DNA of 64,000 nucleotides from Bradyrhizobium sp. CB2312 (GCF_029714425.1 NZ_CP121668.1:5725501-5789500); one strand, 5' to 3'; counted from the first letter of the stretch, positions 11,739-21,044 are shown. The notes: a model not told the origin generated them from the letters alone. Made by a program: numbers and translations.

Positions 11739-12230
11739 ATGAGCAAACGCAAACCGGCTTCAGCGCTGAAGCGCGCCCGCAATCCTAAATTGGCCGCGCG
11801 GGCCCAACGGAACAAGCAGGCCATTGTTCGAAGCCAGAAAGAGGATTTACTTCGCTCTGTTGCGGCAGTTCCGATTGAGCCGCCTCTTGGGCTTCATGAT
11901 GATCCTAAAGAGCCTCGGGTGGATGCCTTACCCGATGACCTCAGTCAGAGAATGACGGGTAGCGATCCAATGAAAGGCTTTGCTTTAGCGACCGCAAACA
12001 TGCAGGCGTATCAAGCGAAGCTTCTTGAGATTGCCGGGGCCAACGCGCAATTAGCTTTTGAATTCGGCTTCAGACTTGCGTCGATCAGGTCCCCAATTGA
12101 ATTTTTCGGCGTCATTACGGAGTTTACAAACAGGCGGTTCGATATGTTCGGGCAGCATTCGAAAGAACTGGCGGCATATCCGTTCTGGCGCATCAATCCG
12201 CCCCGAGAGCTCACGGCTCTGCCGGGATGA
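11739..12230 (+). CDS. Phasin-like protein
   Basis: The product has 163 residues from MSKRKPASALKRARNPKLAA, with a very basic N-terminus (about 1-45). A helical phasin_2-like segment follows at about 70-155 (MKGFALATANMQAYQAKLLE, then AFEFGFRLASIRSPIEFFGV and FTNRRFDMFGQHSKELAAY). Phasins coat polyhydroxyalkanoate granules; the basic N-terminus could bind DNA, as in PhaM-like proteins, but that is inference. TTGGAG lies 5 bp before the chosen ATG; an in-frame ATG at 11643 would add 32 residues unlike the family. The frame is intact. Confidence 0.75.
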   Translation: MSKRKPASALKRARNPKLAARAQRNKQAIVRSQKEDLLRSVAAVPIEPPLGLHDDPKEPRVDALPDDLSQRMTGSDPMKGFALATANMQAYQAKLLEIAGANAQLAFEFGFRLASIRSPIEFFGVITEFTNRRFDMFGQHSKELAAYPFWRINPPRELTALPG

Positions 12231-12364
12231 TAACTGGCGGCAAAGGATGGACGCAAACTCGGATCACGCGCGCGCCGATCACCGTTGGTTGCTGTCGGCT
12301 GGGGAGCGCGGCTCACAACGAGGGAGTAGAATCAGTGCCTGCCATCGGCGAATAGGTTGACACC

Positions 12365-13324
12365 ATGTCCACAACTGAAACCGTGCTGCTGATCGTTTTG
12401 GCCGGACTTGTCGTTCTGATCCTCGCCAACATCGCGTTTCAGGTGGCAGCGGAGCGAAACAATCCGCCGATCGGCGTCTTTACCGATTGCGACGGAGTGC
12501 GCCTTCACTACATCGAACGCGGCGATGCCGCAGCGCCTTGCGTGGTCCTGTTTCACGGAAATGGCACCATGGTTCAGGATCTCGTCCTAAGCGGTTTGGT
12601 CGACCGCCTGGCCCACAACTATCGCGTCGTTTGCTTCGACCGTCCAGGGTTCGGCTACAGCCACCGTCCGCGCACACGCATCTGGACGGCCACAAGGCAA
12701 GCTGCCTTGTTCGCGAAGGCTCTCGACCAGCTTGGGGTCCGCAACCCCGTGGTGCTTGGCCACTCCTGGGGAACGCTGGTGGCGATCGCGCTGGCGCTAC
12801 GAAGCGGCTATGCCGTGAGTGGGCTGGTGCTTGTGTCGGGCTACTATTTTCCAACCGCTCGGACGGACTTTTGGCTCATGTCAGCTCCGGCACTGCCGGT
12901 GCTCGGCGATCTGATGCGCTACACTATCTCGCCGATCATATCGTGCGCCATTATGCCGAAGCTGATGCGCACCTTGTTCGCGCCGCGCGCCATCCCGCCG
13001 GAATTCAAGAACGAATTTCCGATCTCGTTGGCTCTCCGACCCAAGCAGTTGAGGGCGGCCGCCGAGGAGAGTGCGTTCCTTATTCCAGCTGCTGCACAGC
13101 TGCGGCTTCAATATCGGAGTATCCGGTGTCCAGTTAGGATCGTGCATGGAAAGGCTGACCGGCTCATCGAGGCCGACCAGTCGCGCCGCCTCCACGCGCT
13201 GTTGCCCCGCTCCCTGCTTCATCTGGTCGAGGATGCCGGTCACATGGTTACCTATGCAGATGCGGCGGGAATAGCGGATGCCGTGGTGGCGCTGGCGCCC
13301 ACCGCACCGGTGAGGACCGCATAG
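12365..13324 (+). CDS. Membrane-anchored alpha/beta hydrolase
   Basis: This 319-residue protein has an N-terminal transmembrane helix (about residues 6-28). An alpha/beta-hydrolase fold follows: oxyanion motif FHGNG (63-67), nucleophile elbow GHSWG with Ser134, an acid-strand region HGKADRLIE and the catalytic histidine in DAGHMV near the C-terminus. Substrate is unknown; relatives include haloperoxidase-like esterases and lipases. It stands alone, 130 bp after the phasin gene, and a lipid- or polyester-related role is only a guess from that neighbour. The frame is intact. Confidence 0.85.
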   Translation: MSTTETVLLIVLAGLVVLILANIAFQVAAERNNPPIGVFTDCDGVRLHYIERGDAAAPCVVLFHGNGTMVQDLVLSGLVDRLAHNYRVVCFDRPGFGYSHRPRTRIWTATRQAALFAKALDQLGVRNPVVLGHSWGTLVAIALALRSGYAVSGLVLVSGYYFPTARTDFWLMSAPALPVLGDLMRYTISPIISCAIMPKLMRTLFAPRAIPPEFKNEFPISLALRPKQLRAAAEESAFLIPAAAQLRLQYRSIRCPVRIVHGKADRLIEADQSRRLHALLPRSLLHLVEDAGHMVTYADAAGIADAVVALAPTAPVRTA

Positions 13325-13354
13325 GCTTTCTTGTTGCATTGCGGACATCGGAAG

Positions 13355-13430
13355 TGGTCCATCGGCGAAGTTGCGCCGTGCCTGAGGGAGGTCCGCTCAT
13401 GGCGGCAGAGCGGATGGCCCACGCTGCCTA
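13355..13430. repeat. Dispersed hairpin repeat, copy A (partial)
   Basis: The stretch TCCATCGGCGAAGTTGCGCC then GAGGTCCGCTCATGGCGGCA then GAGCGGA matches the left and central part of the ~100 bp repeat. It contains the first arm GGTCCGCTC and most of the second arm, then diverges. Confidence 0.75.
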
Positions 13431-13538
13431 ACCTGCGCCGCATTCCCCCGTTTGACTCAATCCCTCCTCGACACCCGGCAGGGCAAGACCGTCCGGCTCT
13501 ACCAATGCCAGTGCGGCGAGCGCATCTGTGATGATTAG
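13401..13538 (+). pseudogene. Small zinc-ribbon-like protein remnant
   Basis: An open frame without a start codon reads DGPRCLTCAAFPRLTQSLLD, then TRQGKTVRLYQCQCGERICDD, and stops at 13538. The CxxC...CxC pattern and the ending resemble short rhizobial zinc-ribbon proteins. Its 5' end has been replaced by the dispersed repeat, so it is likely a relic. Confidence 0.5.
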
Positions 13539-13553
13539 GGTGTACAGTGCGGC

Positions 13554-13767
13554 ATGGACCGTGCCATCCTTGTAGAGCACCTAAACCAAGCCCGACGACA
13601 TGCCGCGATGAGTGAGCATCACCTTGCGGCAGGAACAGCTGATCGCAGAATTGGACCAGGATGGCCTCGACACCACGGCCGCCATGAGCGTGCTCGCTAC
13701 GTTGAGGCGCACGCAAGAACTGCATGAGCTGGATGTTAAGCGCCTGCTAGGCGAACTGGCAAAGTAA
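13554..13767 (+). pseudogene. Small helical hypothetical protein, frameshifted
   Basis: The start MDRAILVEHLNQARRHAAMS is followed, after a shift near 13629, by QEQLIAELDQDGLDTTAAMS and VLATLRRTQELHELDVKRLL ending GELAK. The combined 70-residue helical protein resembles a short family common in Bradyrhizobium islands. The stop is followed by CCGCCTCAGTTGGCG, a weak hairpin like the one at 14501. Confidence 0.6.
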
Positions 13768-13798
13768 GCCCGCCTCAGTTGGCGCTTAGCCCACGCTG

Positions 13799-13910
13799 AC
13801 TTCCGCATCTGGCCCATCTGCTAACTTGCGCCGTGCCCAAAGGAGGTCCTCTCATCAAGCCCAGAGCGGACCAGACTTGCTCAACCTGAGGAAGTGAGCG
13901 GACTTTTGAC
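13799..13910. repeat. Dispersed hairpin repeat, copy B
   Basis: Shares TGGCCCATCTGC, TTGCGCCG, GAGCGGACCAGA and CTTGCTCAACCTGAG with the copies at 22935 and 50888. The first arm is mutated (GGTCCTCTC), which weakens the hairpin. Confidence 0.78.
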
Positions 13911-14038
13911 CATTCTCATTCCGTGCTGGGGTCGCCGTTTGTTCCCATTCCCCGGACGGCGCTGGCCTATTTCCGACCCCAGTGGCCTAGTTTGAATTGC
14001 TCGGTGGCCTGTTTTGTTTTTCTGACGCATAAAGATGC

Positions 14039-14233
14039 ATGCCAGAATCTCATCGTCGAACCTGTCAATGCGGCGCTGTTTACAGGCGCACCGAGGCGAT
14101 GGCCCCTTCGCGGGAAATCGCCAGCTTCGACTGCTCGGTTTGTGGCGCAACCATGGAATCGTGGAACACCGCTTGGGTGCCCACATATCGCTTGATAGCT
14201 GGCCCCATTCGTCTGCCTCACACCAGCAACTAG
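14039..14233 (+). CDS. Small zinc-ribbon hypothetical protein
   Basis: This 64-residue protein starts MPESHRRTCQCGAVYRRTEA and has four cysteines in two pairs, CQCG at 9-12 and CSVCG at 33-37. This is consistent with a single zinc ribbon. ESWNTAWVPTYRL follows. The pattern resembles short conserved proteins in Bradyrhizobium whose function is unknown. The frame is intact and no partner gene is evident. Confidence 0.68.
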   Translation: MPESHRRTCQCGAVYRRTEAMAPSREIASFDCSVCGATMESWNTAWVPTYRLIAGPIRLPHTSN

Positions 14234-14295
14234 CGACAGGTTGAGGCATTAGCGAGCAGGCGGAGTCGTTCGGCAATTCGTTCACTATCGTTGAG

Positions 14296-14499
14296 GTGAC
14301 CTCGGACGAGGTGCCATCCACAAAGCAGTTGTGGCTTGCCTTAGCCAAGCCTAGCCAGGCGTCGACATTGGTCCTCGCCGCTGTTCCCGAAGGCTGGACG
14401 GCCGAAGTTGTTCCAGCAATCCTTACGGAAAAGGAGCAAAGGTATTTCGAGGAACTAAACCTTGATCCGGGCGACGTTTATAGGATCGATACAGAGTAA
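14296..14499 (+). CDS. Short hypothetical protein
   Basis: A GTG at 14296 gives 67 residues (VTSDEVPSTKQLWLALAKPS onward, ending VYRIDTE). The frame is open upstream to about 14249 without an ATG, and that upstream sequence (FGNSFTIVE) looks protein-like, so the true start may be a rare codon further up or may have been lost. It has a mixed alpha/beta composition and no recognised domain. A terminator-like hairpin follows directly. Confidence 0.55.
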   Translation: MTSDEVPSTKQLWLALAKPSQASTLVLAAVPEGWTAEVVPAILTEKEQRYFEELNLDPGDVYRIDTE

Positions 14500-14529
14500 G
14501 GCCGCCTTAGTTGGCGGCTTCCTTCATTT
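14500..14529 (+). terminator. Rho-independent-type terminator
   Basis: GCCGCC TTAGTT GGCGGC forms a 6 bp GC stem immediately after the stop codon, followed by the T-rich TTCCTTCATTTT. The similar sequences after 13767 and 25297 suggest a shared 3' end among these small genes. Confidence 0.65.
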
Positions 14530-14540
14530 TCAGCCCACGG

Positions 14541-14600
14541 TGACTTCCGCTGCTGGCCCGTTCGAGAAGTCCGTCGCCTTTCGAAGGTCCGCTCCACGCC
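14541..14600. repeat. Dispersed hairpin repeat, partial copy C
   Basis: ACTTCCGCTGCTGGCCCGTT, then GAGAAGTC and AAGGTCCGCTC match the left half of the repeat (compare 22930-22990). The right half is missing. Bases 14601-14804 hold nothing I can identify. Confidence 0.55.
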
Positions 14601-14804
14601 GAGAGCCGACAAGGTCACGATAGATTCGATGCTATAGAAAGCGATCAGCTCTTGTGGACGGATGGCGAAGTACCCTGCCCTTCACGCCTGCTCGCCGCGC
14701 GAGCCAATCTGTAGCTTATCACCGTAGCTATTCGCGCAAACATCGGGTCGCGTGCCGAAAATTGCAGAGTACGCAATAGTTTAACTTTAGCGCTTGGAGG
14801 AGCG

Positions 14805-15119
14805 GTGATCCTCGAAGCCGGCCATTCAGACGGGCCAGCGAAGACGCTCGCCATCCTGAGCACATTCTACCAAGGGCCAAGGCCCACAACGATCTCCCGA
14901 TCTGATTACGAACGTGCGAGGCATGCGGGCGACGGAGCGCTTCGAGAAGGCCGAGCGCGAGGAGCATGCGCGCCGCATGCAGTACATCCTGCAGGGCTAC
15001 CAGCCGCCGACCAACCAGCACGGCATCACCATCCCGATGTCGGTGGCGATGGCCACGGGCATGGTGCTTCAGCGCCGTGCGCCGCGCCGCCGAAGTGCGA
15101 GTTTTCACCCGAGGAGTAA
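14805..15119 (+). pseudogene. Hypothetical protein with two frameshifts
   Basis: The middle frame (14914 onward) contains ERFEKAEREEHARRMQYILQ, then GYQPPTNQHGITIPMSVAMA and TGMVLQRRAPRR, which looks like real protein. The likely ending PKCEFSPEE lies in the other frame and stops at 15119, and the likely beginning is also in that frame. It has no recognised domain. Confidence 0.45.
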
Positions 15120-15224
15120 CTCTGCGTCACGAGACCAATCCAACGATCCGGGAGCGGATTAAAGGAACAGGGAATGTTGGCAAGACCGAAGAAGCCAGAC
15201 GAACTCGATCAAAAGGCTCCACTT

Positions 15225-15449
15225 ATGAGAACGACTTCCGATAGTACTGCCGGGCTTCTGGCTCAGGCCCGACCAGCATTGGTCGCCACTGTCCAAGAAA
15301 CCATGACGGCTTTAAGGATTGGGCGCGCAAAACTCTACTAGCTCTTGAATGCCGGGATCCTGGAAAGCTACCTGGAAGGTTCGTCCCGCTAGATTACGTG
15401 GCGCAGCATTGAGGCGTATGTCGAGTGTCGCCTCCGCCAAGAGGCTGTG
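15225..15449 (+). pseudogene. AlpA/excisionase-like HTH protein, 5' part
   Basis: From MRTTSDSTAGLLAQARPALV the frame reads VQETMTALRIGRAKLY, an in-frame TAG, LLNAGILESYLEGSSR, then after a frameshift ITWRSIEAYVECRLRQEAV. This is the helix-turn-helix plus wing of AlpA/MerR-like DNA-binding proteins that act in phage and island excision. The TAG stands where a glutamate is usual (RAKLYELL). The gene is cut by the second IS21 after GCTGTG and resumes at 18198. Confidence 0.65.
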
Positions 15450-15708
15450 TGCGGATTCCGACGAAGTCGCCCGGGTGTACCGATATGAAGTCGCCCGGGG
15501 ATTCCGAGACGATGTCGCCCACCTTTCCGATTTGATCTCGCCCGGGAGCGAGGCATTCTGGCCGATAGATTTTCTGGCATTGGGCGAGCCGGGCGGTCAA
15601 CCCGGAATCGCGGCTTGAACTCTTCTGTTTCTGTTGCGGTTGCTGTGGGCATGTGGGCAACGCCTTGGCGTTGTCCAAGCGCAGCGGCATGTCCACAGGG
15701 CGACGGGC

Positions 15709-16452
15709 TCAGGTCTTTCGGGCGGGTTGCCGGCTTCGGCGCAGGCTCTCACCGGTGAGGTCGAGCCGATGGGCATTGTGGACGAGGCGATCGAGCACGG
15801 CGTCGGCATAGGTGGGATCTCCAATGAGCAGATGCCACTGGTCCACGGGGAGCTGGCTGGTGACGATGGTGGAGCGATGACCGTAGCGATCTTCGAGGAT
15901 TTCCAGGAGGTCGTGACGGGCGCCGGCATCGAGCGGCTCGAGCCCCCAATCATCGAGGATCAGCAGATCGACCCGGCCAAGGCCGCGCAACAGGCGTGGA
16001 TGGCGACCGTCGCCGCGGGCGAGCGCCAGATCGTCGAACAGGCGCGGGACGCGCTGATAGAGCACGGAGCGATTGTCGCGACAGGCCTTGTGGCCGAGCG
16101 CCGAGGCGAGCCAACTCTTGCCGACGCCGGCCGGGCCGCAGATCAGGAGATTGACGTGGTCGTCGATCCAGCGGCCCTCGACAAGCTTGGCGAACAGCGG
16201 ACGGTCGAGACCGCGCGGGGTGCGGTAGTCGATGTCCTCGACGCACGCCTGCTGGCGCAGCTTGGCGTAGCGCAGGCGGGTGGCGAGCCGTTTGTCGTGC
16301 CGCAGCGAGGCTTCACGTTCGAGCAGCAGAGCAAGCCATTCGGCGTGACCGAGGCTTGCGGCCTCACCGGTGGCTTCGATGTCGGCGAAGGCCTTGGCCA
16401 TGCCGTGGAGGCCGAGGGCGTTGAGGCGGTCGAGGGTCGGATGGGTGAGCAA
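15709..16452 (-). CDS. istB: IstB, AAA+ helper ATPase of IS21 copy 2
   Basis: This 247-residue protein carries the IstB N-terminal region (MLTHPTLDRLNALGLHGMAK) and a Walker A GPAGVGKSW. It also has a Walker B LLILDDWGLEPLD and the sensor segment TIVTSQLPVDQWH. It begins 11 bp after the istA stop. It appears intact; its partner istA is broken, so the element cannot transpose on its own unless helped in trans. Confidence 0.92.
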   Translation of the reverse strand: MLTHPTLDRLNALGLHGMAKAFADIEATGEAASLGHAEWLALLLEREASLRHDKRLATRLRYAKLRQQACVEDIDYRTPRGLDRPLFAKLVEGRWIDDHVNLLICGPAGVGKSWLASALGHKACRDNRSVLYQRVPRLFDDLALARGDGRHPRLLRGLGRVDLLILDDWGLEPLDAGARHDLLEILEDRYGHRSTIVTSQLPVDQWHLLIGDPTYADAVLDRLVHNAHRLDLTGESLRRSRQPARKT

Positions 16453-16463
16453 GGGATGATCTC

Positions 16464-18016
16464 CTAATTGTAGTAGCGCGGTCCGCGGATGTTGGCATGC
16501 AGGATCGGCGCATCGTCCGCGGAGCGCTGGTGAGCAGGACGCCGATCGAGATTATTGGCGAGGATCGACTTGACCGAGCCATAGGTGCGCGCGCCGATGT
16601 CGATCGCCCGCGCAGCCGCGGCGTCCAGCCGTTCGCGCCCATAGGAGGCGGCGAGCCTGAGGATGCCGAGGCAGGCGCGGAAGCCTTGCTCGGGGTGCGA
16701 GCGCTCGTCGAGAATGAGGTCGCACAACGCGCTGGTCGCCGGCCCGATCGCGGCGGCGTCCTGGCGGATACGCGCGATGGTCCAGCCGGCGTAGCGCCGA
16801 TGGCTGGAGGCCATGTGCTCCGGCACGGTGGTGTGTTTGTGATTGCCGCTCATGCGCTGATGCGCGGCGATCCGCTCGCCCTTGTGGAAGATCTCGACGG
16901 TGCGGGCCGTGAACCGCACCTCGACCTCGGCGCGGGCGAAGCGATGCGGAACGCTGTAGTAATGCTTCTCCACCTCGACGTGGTAATCGAGACTGACGCG
17001 GCGGATTCGCCACTCGGCGAGGACGTAGGGGACACCGGCAATGGCTTGAGCGCCGGCCGGTCGACCTCCTCGAGCAACCGGCGGCGTGTCACGCCGAGCC
17101 GTCGGATCGGCCGTTCCTCGTTCAGCCTCGTGAGCAGTTCGCCGATCGCCGCATTGACCTCGGCCAGGCTGTAGAAGGTGCGATGACGCAGGCGACCGAG
17201 CAGCCAGCGCTCGACGATGAGGACGGCCTGCTCGACCTTGGCCTTGTCGCGCGGCTTGCGCGGCCGCGCCGGCAAGATGGCGGTGCCGTAATGCGCCGCC
17301 ATCTCCGCATAGGTACGATTGATCTGCGGGTCGTACAGGCTCGCCTTGATGACCGCGACCTTGGTGTTGTCGGGCACCAGCAGCGCCGGTATGCCGCCGA
17401 TCGCCGCGAAGGCGCCAACATGGGCGCTGATCCAGTCGGCGAGCCCCTGCGTCCACGTCGCCTGCGCGTAGGTGAAGCTCGATGCGCCGAGCACGGCGAC
17501 GAAGATCTGCGCCGTTCTGCGCTCACCGGTCAGGCGGTCGACCACCACCGGCACGCCATCGCCGGCGTAGTCGACGAACAGCTTGTCGCCAGCCACATGG
17601 GCCTGGCGCATCGTCACCGACAGACGACCCTCCCAGGCGCGGTAGAGCTCACAGAAGCGCGAGTACCGGTATCCGCCGGGCTCGGTGGCGATATATTCCT
17701 CCCACAGGATCGACAGCGTCACGTGCTTGCGTTTGAGCTCGCGGTGCACGGTCGCCCAGTCGGGCTCGGCGATGCGGCGGTGACCCTGACGGTTGCCATT
17801 GCCGGTCTTAGCGAACAGGCGAAGTTCCAGAACCGTGTCGGTGACGTCGTCTGGCAACGGCCAGCTCAAGCCCGCGGCCTCGAACCGCCGGAGCGCCAGC
17901 CGCACCGTCGAGGGTGCCGCGCCCACCCGTCGCGCAATCTCGCGGCTCGGCAGCCCGGCCGCCTTCATTCTGATCACATCGCGCACACGGCGCATCGCAA
18001 GCCTCTCCGTCGGCAT
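16464..18016 (-). pseudogene. istA: IstA transposase of IS21 copy 2, frameshifted
   Basis: The first frame from MPTERLAMRRVRDVIRMKAA has two HTH segments (LPSREIARRVGAAPSTVRLA) and most of the DDE core (KLFVDYAGDGVPVVVD, LVPDNTKVAVIKA). Near 17040 (RPALKPLP) the frame is lost. VPYVLAEWRIRRVSLDYHVE and the C-terminal beta-barrel HYYSVPHRFARAEVEVRFTA continue in the next frame to a stop at 16464. A single-base deletion explains it. Repaired length is about 517 residues, normal for IstA. Confidence 0.88.
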
Positions 18017-18197
18017 CCAGGTCCCCTTCGCAAAGCCGAAAGGGTTGACCCTATGGGAGCCAGAAGAGGTCTCGTCACCCGGGCGACATCATCCCGGAAT
18101 GGTGGGCGACATCATCTCGGAACGGGCGGGCGACTTCAAATCGGAATGGTGGGCGAGATCATCTCGGAATGGTGGCCGACATCGAGCGGAATCCGCA

Positions 18198-18272
18198 GCT
18201 GTGCGGCGGCAACAACGCGCATCTCGCGGGCTAAAGGTTGAACAGAACAGGGAAGATCAGGAGGTAGGTTAA
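18198..18272 (+). pseudogene. AlpA/excisionase-like HTH protein, 3' part after IS21
   Basis: Beginning with the right target duplication GCTGTG, the frame continues AVRRQQRASRGLKVEQNRED and ends QEVG at a TAA. Removing the IS21 element and one GCTGTG joins RLRQEAV directly to RRQQRAS in frame, which confirms the insertion site. Confidence 0.65.
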
Positions 18273-18785
18273 CAGCAATGCTGGACATATTTCCTGGTGC
18301 CGAGATCGGGTCTGCACCCTACTGGCGGATACTCCCTCCTCTACATTCCGTTGAATGCTTGACGTTTTTCGGCGCCCAGCGCGATTGCTACGGTTGCAAT
18401 CTACGATTTGGTCTCGAAATGCGGCGCTGCGCCCGTCGCTCAAGTGAGTCACGGTAGACGTCAGCTTCAGGGTTAAAGCGGAAGTCGCTAGGCCGGCGGC
18501 CTTGGGCCGCTTTTGGACCCAAACCTGACGTCGATCTACGCGGTCAAACGAGATAGGCTGATGCTTGGGGTCTAATCGTGAACCGGGACGACCGAGTATG
18601 TTCGTCATTGGCGCACCACCACAGGAAACCTCGCCGGCCCAGCTTTTCGGAGGCGGCGACATTTCCTCAATCGTCGTCCGCCGTCCCAATGTGCAGAAAT
18701 ACGGTGAACTGCAGCGCGTGAGGGGAATGGCGAAGCTGCTTGGGTTTCGTGCTGCGTGTTCTAGCCGCTGCGCGGAGCCGCTGCG
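18273..18785. other. Intergenic stretch before the sensor kinase
   Basis: No gene can be supported on either strand. Open frames are short and lack family features. The last part presumably holds the kinase promoter, but none could be assigned. Confidence 0.4.
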
Positions 18786-20384
18786 ATGATGAAGCCGGAC
18801 ATCATGCCAGAGGATCAGCCTTTCACCCTTTCGACCTTACCGCCCGGGCGCGCGCAGAAACGGCTTGCCCTTGCGGTCATGCTCGTCTTCCTTGGCGCCC
18901 TTTTTATCCTCGCAGGGGGCCTCTCAAATATCCAGCTGAGGCGGATCGACTCCTTCGTCCCGGCCTACGGCATGGCGATGTTCGTGAATGACATGATCAC
19001 CGCCGTCCTGCTGTTCAACCAGTTCGCCATCCTGCGCTCGTGTGCCATCCTCGCAATCTCAACCGGATATCTCTTCACAGCGCTCATGCTGGTCCCCTGG
19101 ATGCTGGTCTTTCCGGGGGCGTTCGCGCCAGCTGGCCTGCTTGGCACGGGGCTACAGAGCACGGATTGGCTCAACGCTCTGAGGTACGCCGGTTTTCCTA
19201 CGTTCGTCATCGCGTATACCCTCTTGAAGGGTGTCAATTCGCCTAAGCGATTATGGGAGGGCTCAGTGGGCGCGACGATTCTTTCGAGTGTTGCGATGAC
19301 GTCAGCCGTTGTGTGTTCGGTGACCGTCCTTGCCATAGTGGGTGATGCATACTTACCCCGCATCATGCTCGACCCGGTCCATTTTTCTACCTTCGCGCTT
19401 TATCTTGCCGGTTGTCTAATCCTGTGGAACGCAATTGCGCTCACTTTGCTCTGGATACGCCAGCGCTCGGTGCTCGATCTGTGGCTGATGGCGGTTGTTT
19501 GTGCCTATGCAATTGAGATCTATCTCGTCTCGTATCCCGGTCTGGCCCGGTTCAGCGCCGGCTGGTATGCCGGCCGCGTCTTCGGGTTCGTATCCAGCAT
19601 TCTTGTGCTCATTGTGCTGTTGCATGAGATAACGACGCTTTACGCGCAGCTGCACCGCGCGGTCCTGGCGCAGCGTCGCGAACGTGAGGCGCGGCTGATG
19701 ACCGGCGATGCCGTTTCGGCATCAATTGCCCACGAAATCAAACAGCCACTCACAACGATCAAAGCCAGTGCAAACGCAGGATTGAATTGGCTTGATCGCG
19801 GCGAGCCTGAGCTCGATCGTGCCAGGGATGCTTTGCGGCGCGTTGTGACTGCAGGAGACCGTGCGGACGCCTTGGTCGAAAATATCCGGACGCATTTCAG
19901 GATGGGCGTACGGCCCCGCACTTCCCTTGATATCAACGATGTCATCCGGGGAGCCCTGACGGTCGTTGGCGACAAGCTGCGAACAAATCGGATCGCCGTT
20001 CGAGCCGACCTTAACGAACGACTGCCGAGGATAAGAGGCGAACAGATTCAGCTCCAGCAAGTGCTGGTGAATTTGATTGGGAATGCAATCGACTCCATGG
20101 CCACCGAGGATGGGGAGCGCTTGCTCTCCATAAGGTCCGAAGTCCATCAGTCCAGATATGTGATGGTGTCGGTGCAAGACACGGGGAAAGGACTCGAGCC
20201 GGGCACCGACGATCGAATATTCAACCCGATGTTCACGACCAAGGAGGACGGCATGGGCATGGGGCTGGCGATCTGCCGATCGATCATCGGGGCGCATGAA
20301 GGAGAAATATCGGTAACCCCCGATAAGGGCCCCGGCGCCATTTTTCACTTCACTGTGCCTTTCGATCCGGGCAGCGCATCCTAA
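18786..20384 (+). CDS. Membrane sensor histidine kinase (MASE4-like input)
   Basis: This intact 532-residue kinase has an N-terminal membrane module of about eight helices (residues 28-285), resembling the MASE4 sensor domain. Short cytoplasmic linkers carry charged RREREAR residues. A HisKA domain follows with SIAHEIKQPLTTIKASANAG (His316). The C-terminal HATPase has the N box NLIGNAIDSM, G1 box VQDTGKGLE, F box MFTTK and G2 box GMGMGLAICRS. It should autophosphorylate on His316 in response to a membrane or small-molecule cue. No response regulator is adjacent, so its partner is unknown. GGGGCCGGCCCC just after the stop (20386-20397) may help termination. Confidence 0.88.
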   Translation: MMKPDIMPEDQPFTLSTLPPGRAQKRLALAVMLVFLGALFILAGGLSNIQLRRIDSFVPAYGMAMFVNDMITAVLLFNQFAILRSCAILAISTGYLFTALMLVPWMLVFPGAFAPAGLLGTGLQSTDWLNALRYAGFPTFVIAYTLLKGVNSPKRLWEGSVGATILSSVAMTSAVVCSVTVLAIVGDAYLPRIMLDPVHFSTFALYLAGCLILWNAIALTLLWIRQRSVLDLWLMAVVCAYAIEIYLVSYPGLARFSAGWYAGRVFGFVSSILVLIVLLHEITTLYAQLHRAVLAQRREREARLMTGDAVSASIAHEIKQPLTTIKASANAGLNWLDRGEPELDRARDALRRVVTAGDRADALVENIRTHFRMGVRPRTSLDINDVIRGALTVVGDKLRTNRIAVRADLNERLPRIRGEQIQLQQVLVNLIGNAIDSMATEDGERLLSIRSEVHQSRYVMVSVQDTGKGLEPGTDDRIFNPMFTTKEDGMGMGLAICRSIIGAHEGEISVTPDKGPGAIFHFTVPFDPGSAS

Positions 20385-20906
20385 TTGGGGCCGGCCCCAT
20401 CCGTATCATGGTCGGACGCGAGTGCTTGAGGATCTTCTGAGCCGCCTAAGTCCGACTATGGCCGCCTAAGAATGGTGTTCACAGCATGTCTGCTGTGCCC
20501 GTCTAGTTCAGACCCCGGCCTGCTCTACTATTTCAACCGGGTCCGCGGTGACCCCTAGGAAGTCAGGCTTTGGCGAGGTAGGGAATCCTTCCGGCTAAAT
20601 CGGTATCATCGATCAGTTCGAAGCGGGTCTCACTCCCGAAAGCCCCGCCTGCCTTGTGCGAAACTGGTTGCAGCCTGGCCCGGCAGCACGAGCGCAGTTT
20701 GGCCGGATCTGAAATGCGTCCGAAGCGACTTGTTTCAAACCCGAAAGCTCCTAAGGCGGGCCCGTCACCCGCTGAGGGTTAAGTCAGCTTCGTCCAGACC
20801 GCTTGGTGCATGGCTGACGGCCAGCCGGTCCAATCGCCGAGCGCCAAAGTGAGAGGCCGATTCAACCGCACGTAACCTTGCAACTGTCTGCGGCGTCGGC
20901 TCGTCG
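20385..20906. other. Intergenic stretch without recognisable gene
   Basis: Apart from the GC palindrome after the kinase gene, nothing coding or RNA-like was recognised on either strand. It separates two convergent units. Confidence 0.4.
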
Positions 20907-21044
20907 CTACTTCTTCTTCGCAGGCCCGAAATCCGGCTGCCAGGCGGCTTCCTTGCGGCTTGGCGCAGCGGCGATTACTTTGGTTTTTTCCTTCTTCGGC
21001 TTCTTGGCTTCGCGATTACCACGTTGCTGGCCCTTTGCCATGTC
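20907..21044 (-). CDS. Lysine-rich small protein
   Basis: This 45-residue protein, MAKGQQRGNREAKKPKKEKT onward, ends with PAKKK and is strongly basic. It is preceded by AAAGGAGGTCGAC, an ideal ribosome-binding site 5 bp before the ATG, so initiation here is very likely even though the upstream frame runs through it. It resembles a short family frequent in Bradyrhizobium. Function is unknown; nucleic-acid binding would suit the charge but is inference. Confidence 0.72.
   Translation of the reverse strand, partial: DMAKGQQRGNREAKKPKKEKTKVIAAAPSRKEAAWQPDFGPAKKK

Larger units (their letters stand above)
15450..18197 (-). mobile_element. IS21-family element, copy 2
   Basis: The ends TGCGGATTCCG (15450-15460) and CGGAATCCGCA (18187-18197) are perfect inverted repeats. 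GCTGTG lies directly outside both ends (15444-15449 and 18198-18203), a 6 bp target duplication. Inside each end are several copies of a motif like GGCGACATCATCTCGGAATG, on the right as direct repeats at about 18080-18180 and on the left inverted. These fit the multiple IstA-binding repeats of IS21. It is 2748 bp long and differs in sequence from copy 1. Confidence 0.92.

Noticed and set aside
14805..15119. Single intact gene in the first frame
   Set aside because: The central part has protein-like sequence only in the other frame, so a double-frameshift relic fits better.
15634..16467. 277-codon plus-strand frame opposite istB of IS21 copy 2
   Set aside because: Shadow of the IstB ATPase on the minus strand.
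18080..18180. Direct repeats of GGCGACATCATCTCGGAATG considered as a CRISPR-like array
   Set aside because: Repeats are short, irregular and at the end of an IS21 element with matching inverted copies at the other end, which fits transposase-binding sites.
17183..18241. 352-codon plus-strand frame opposite istA of copy 2
   Set aside because: Shadow frame; the minus strand carries the recognised transposase domains.
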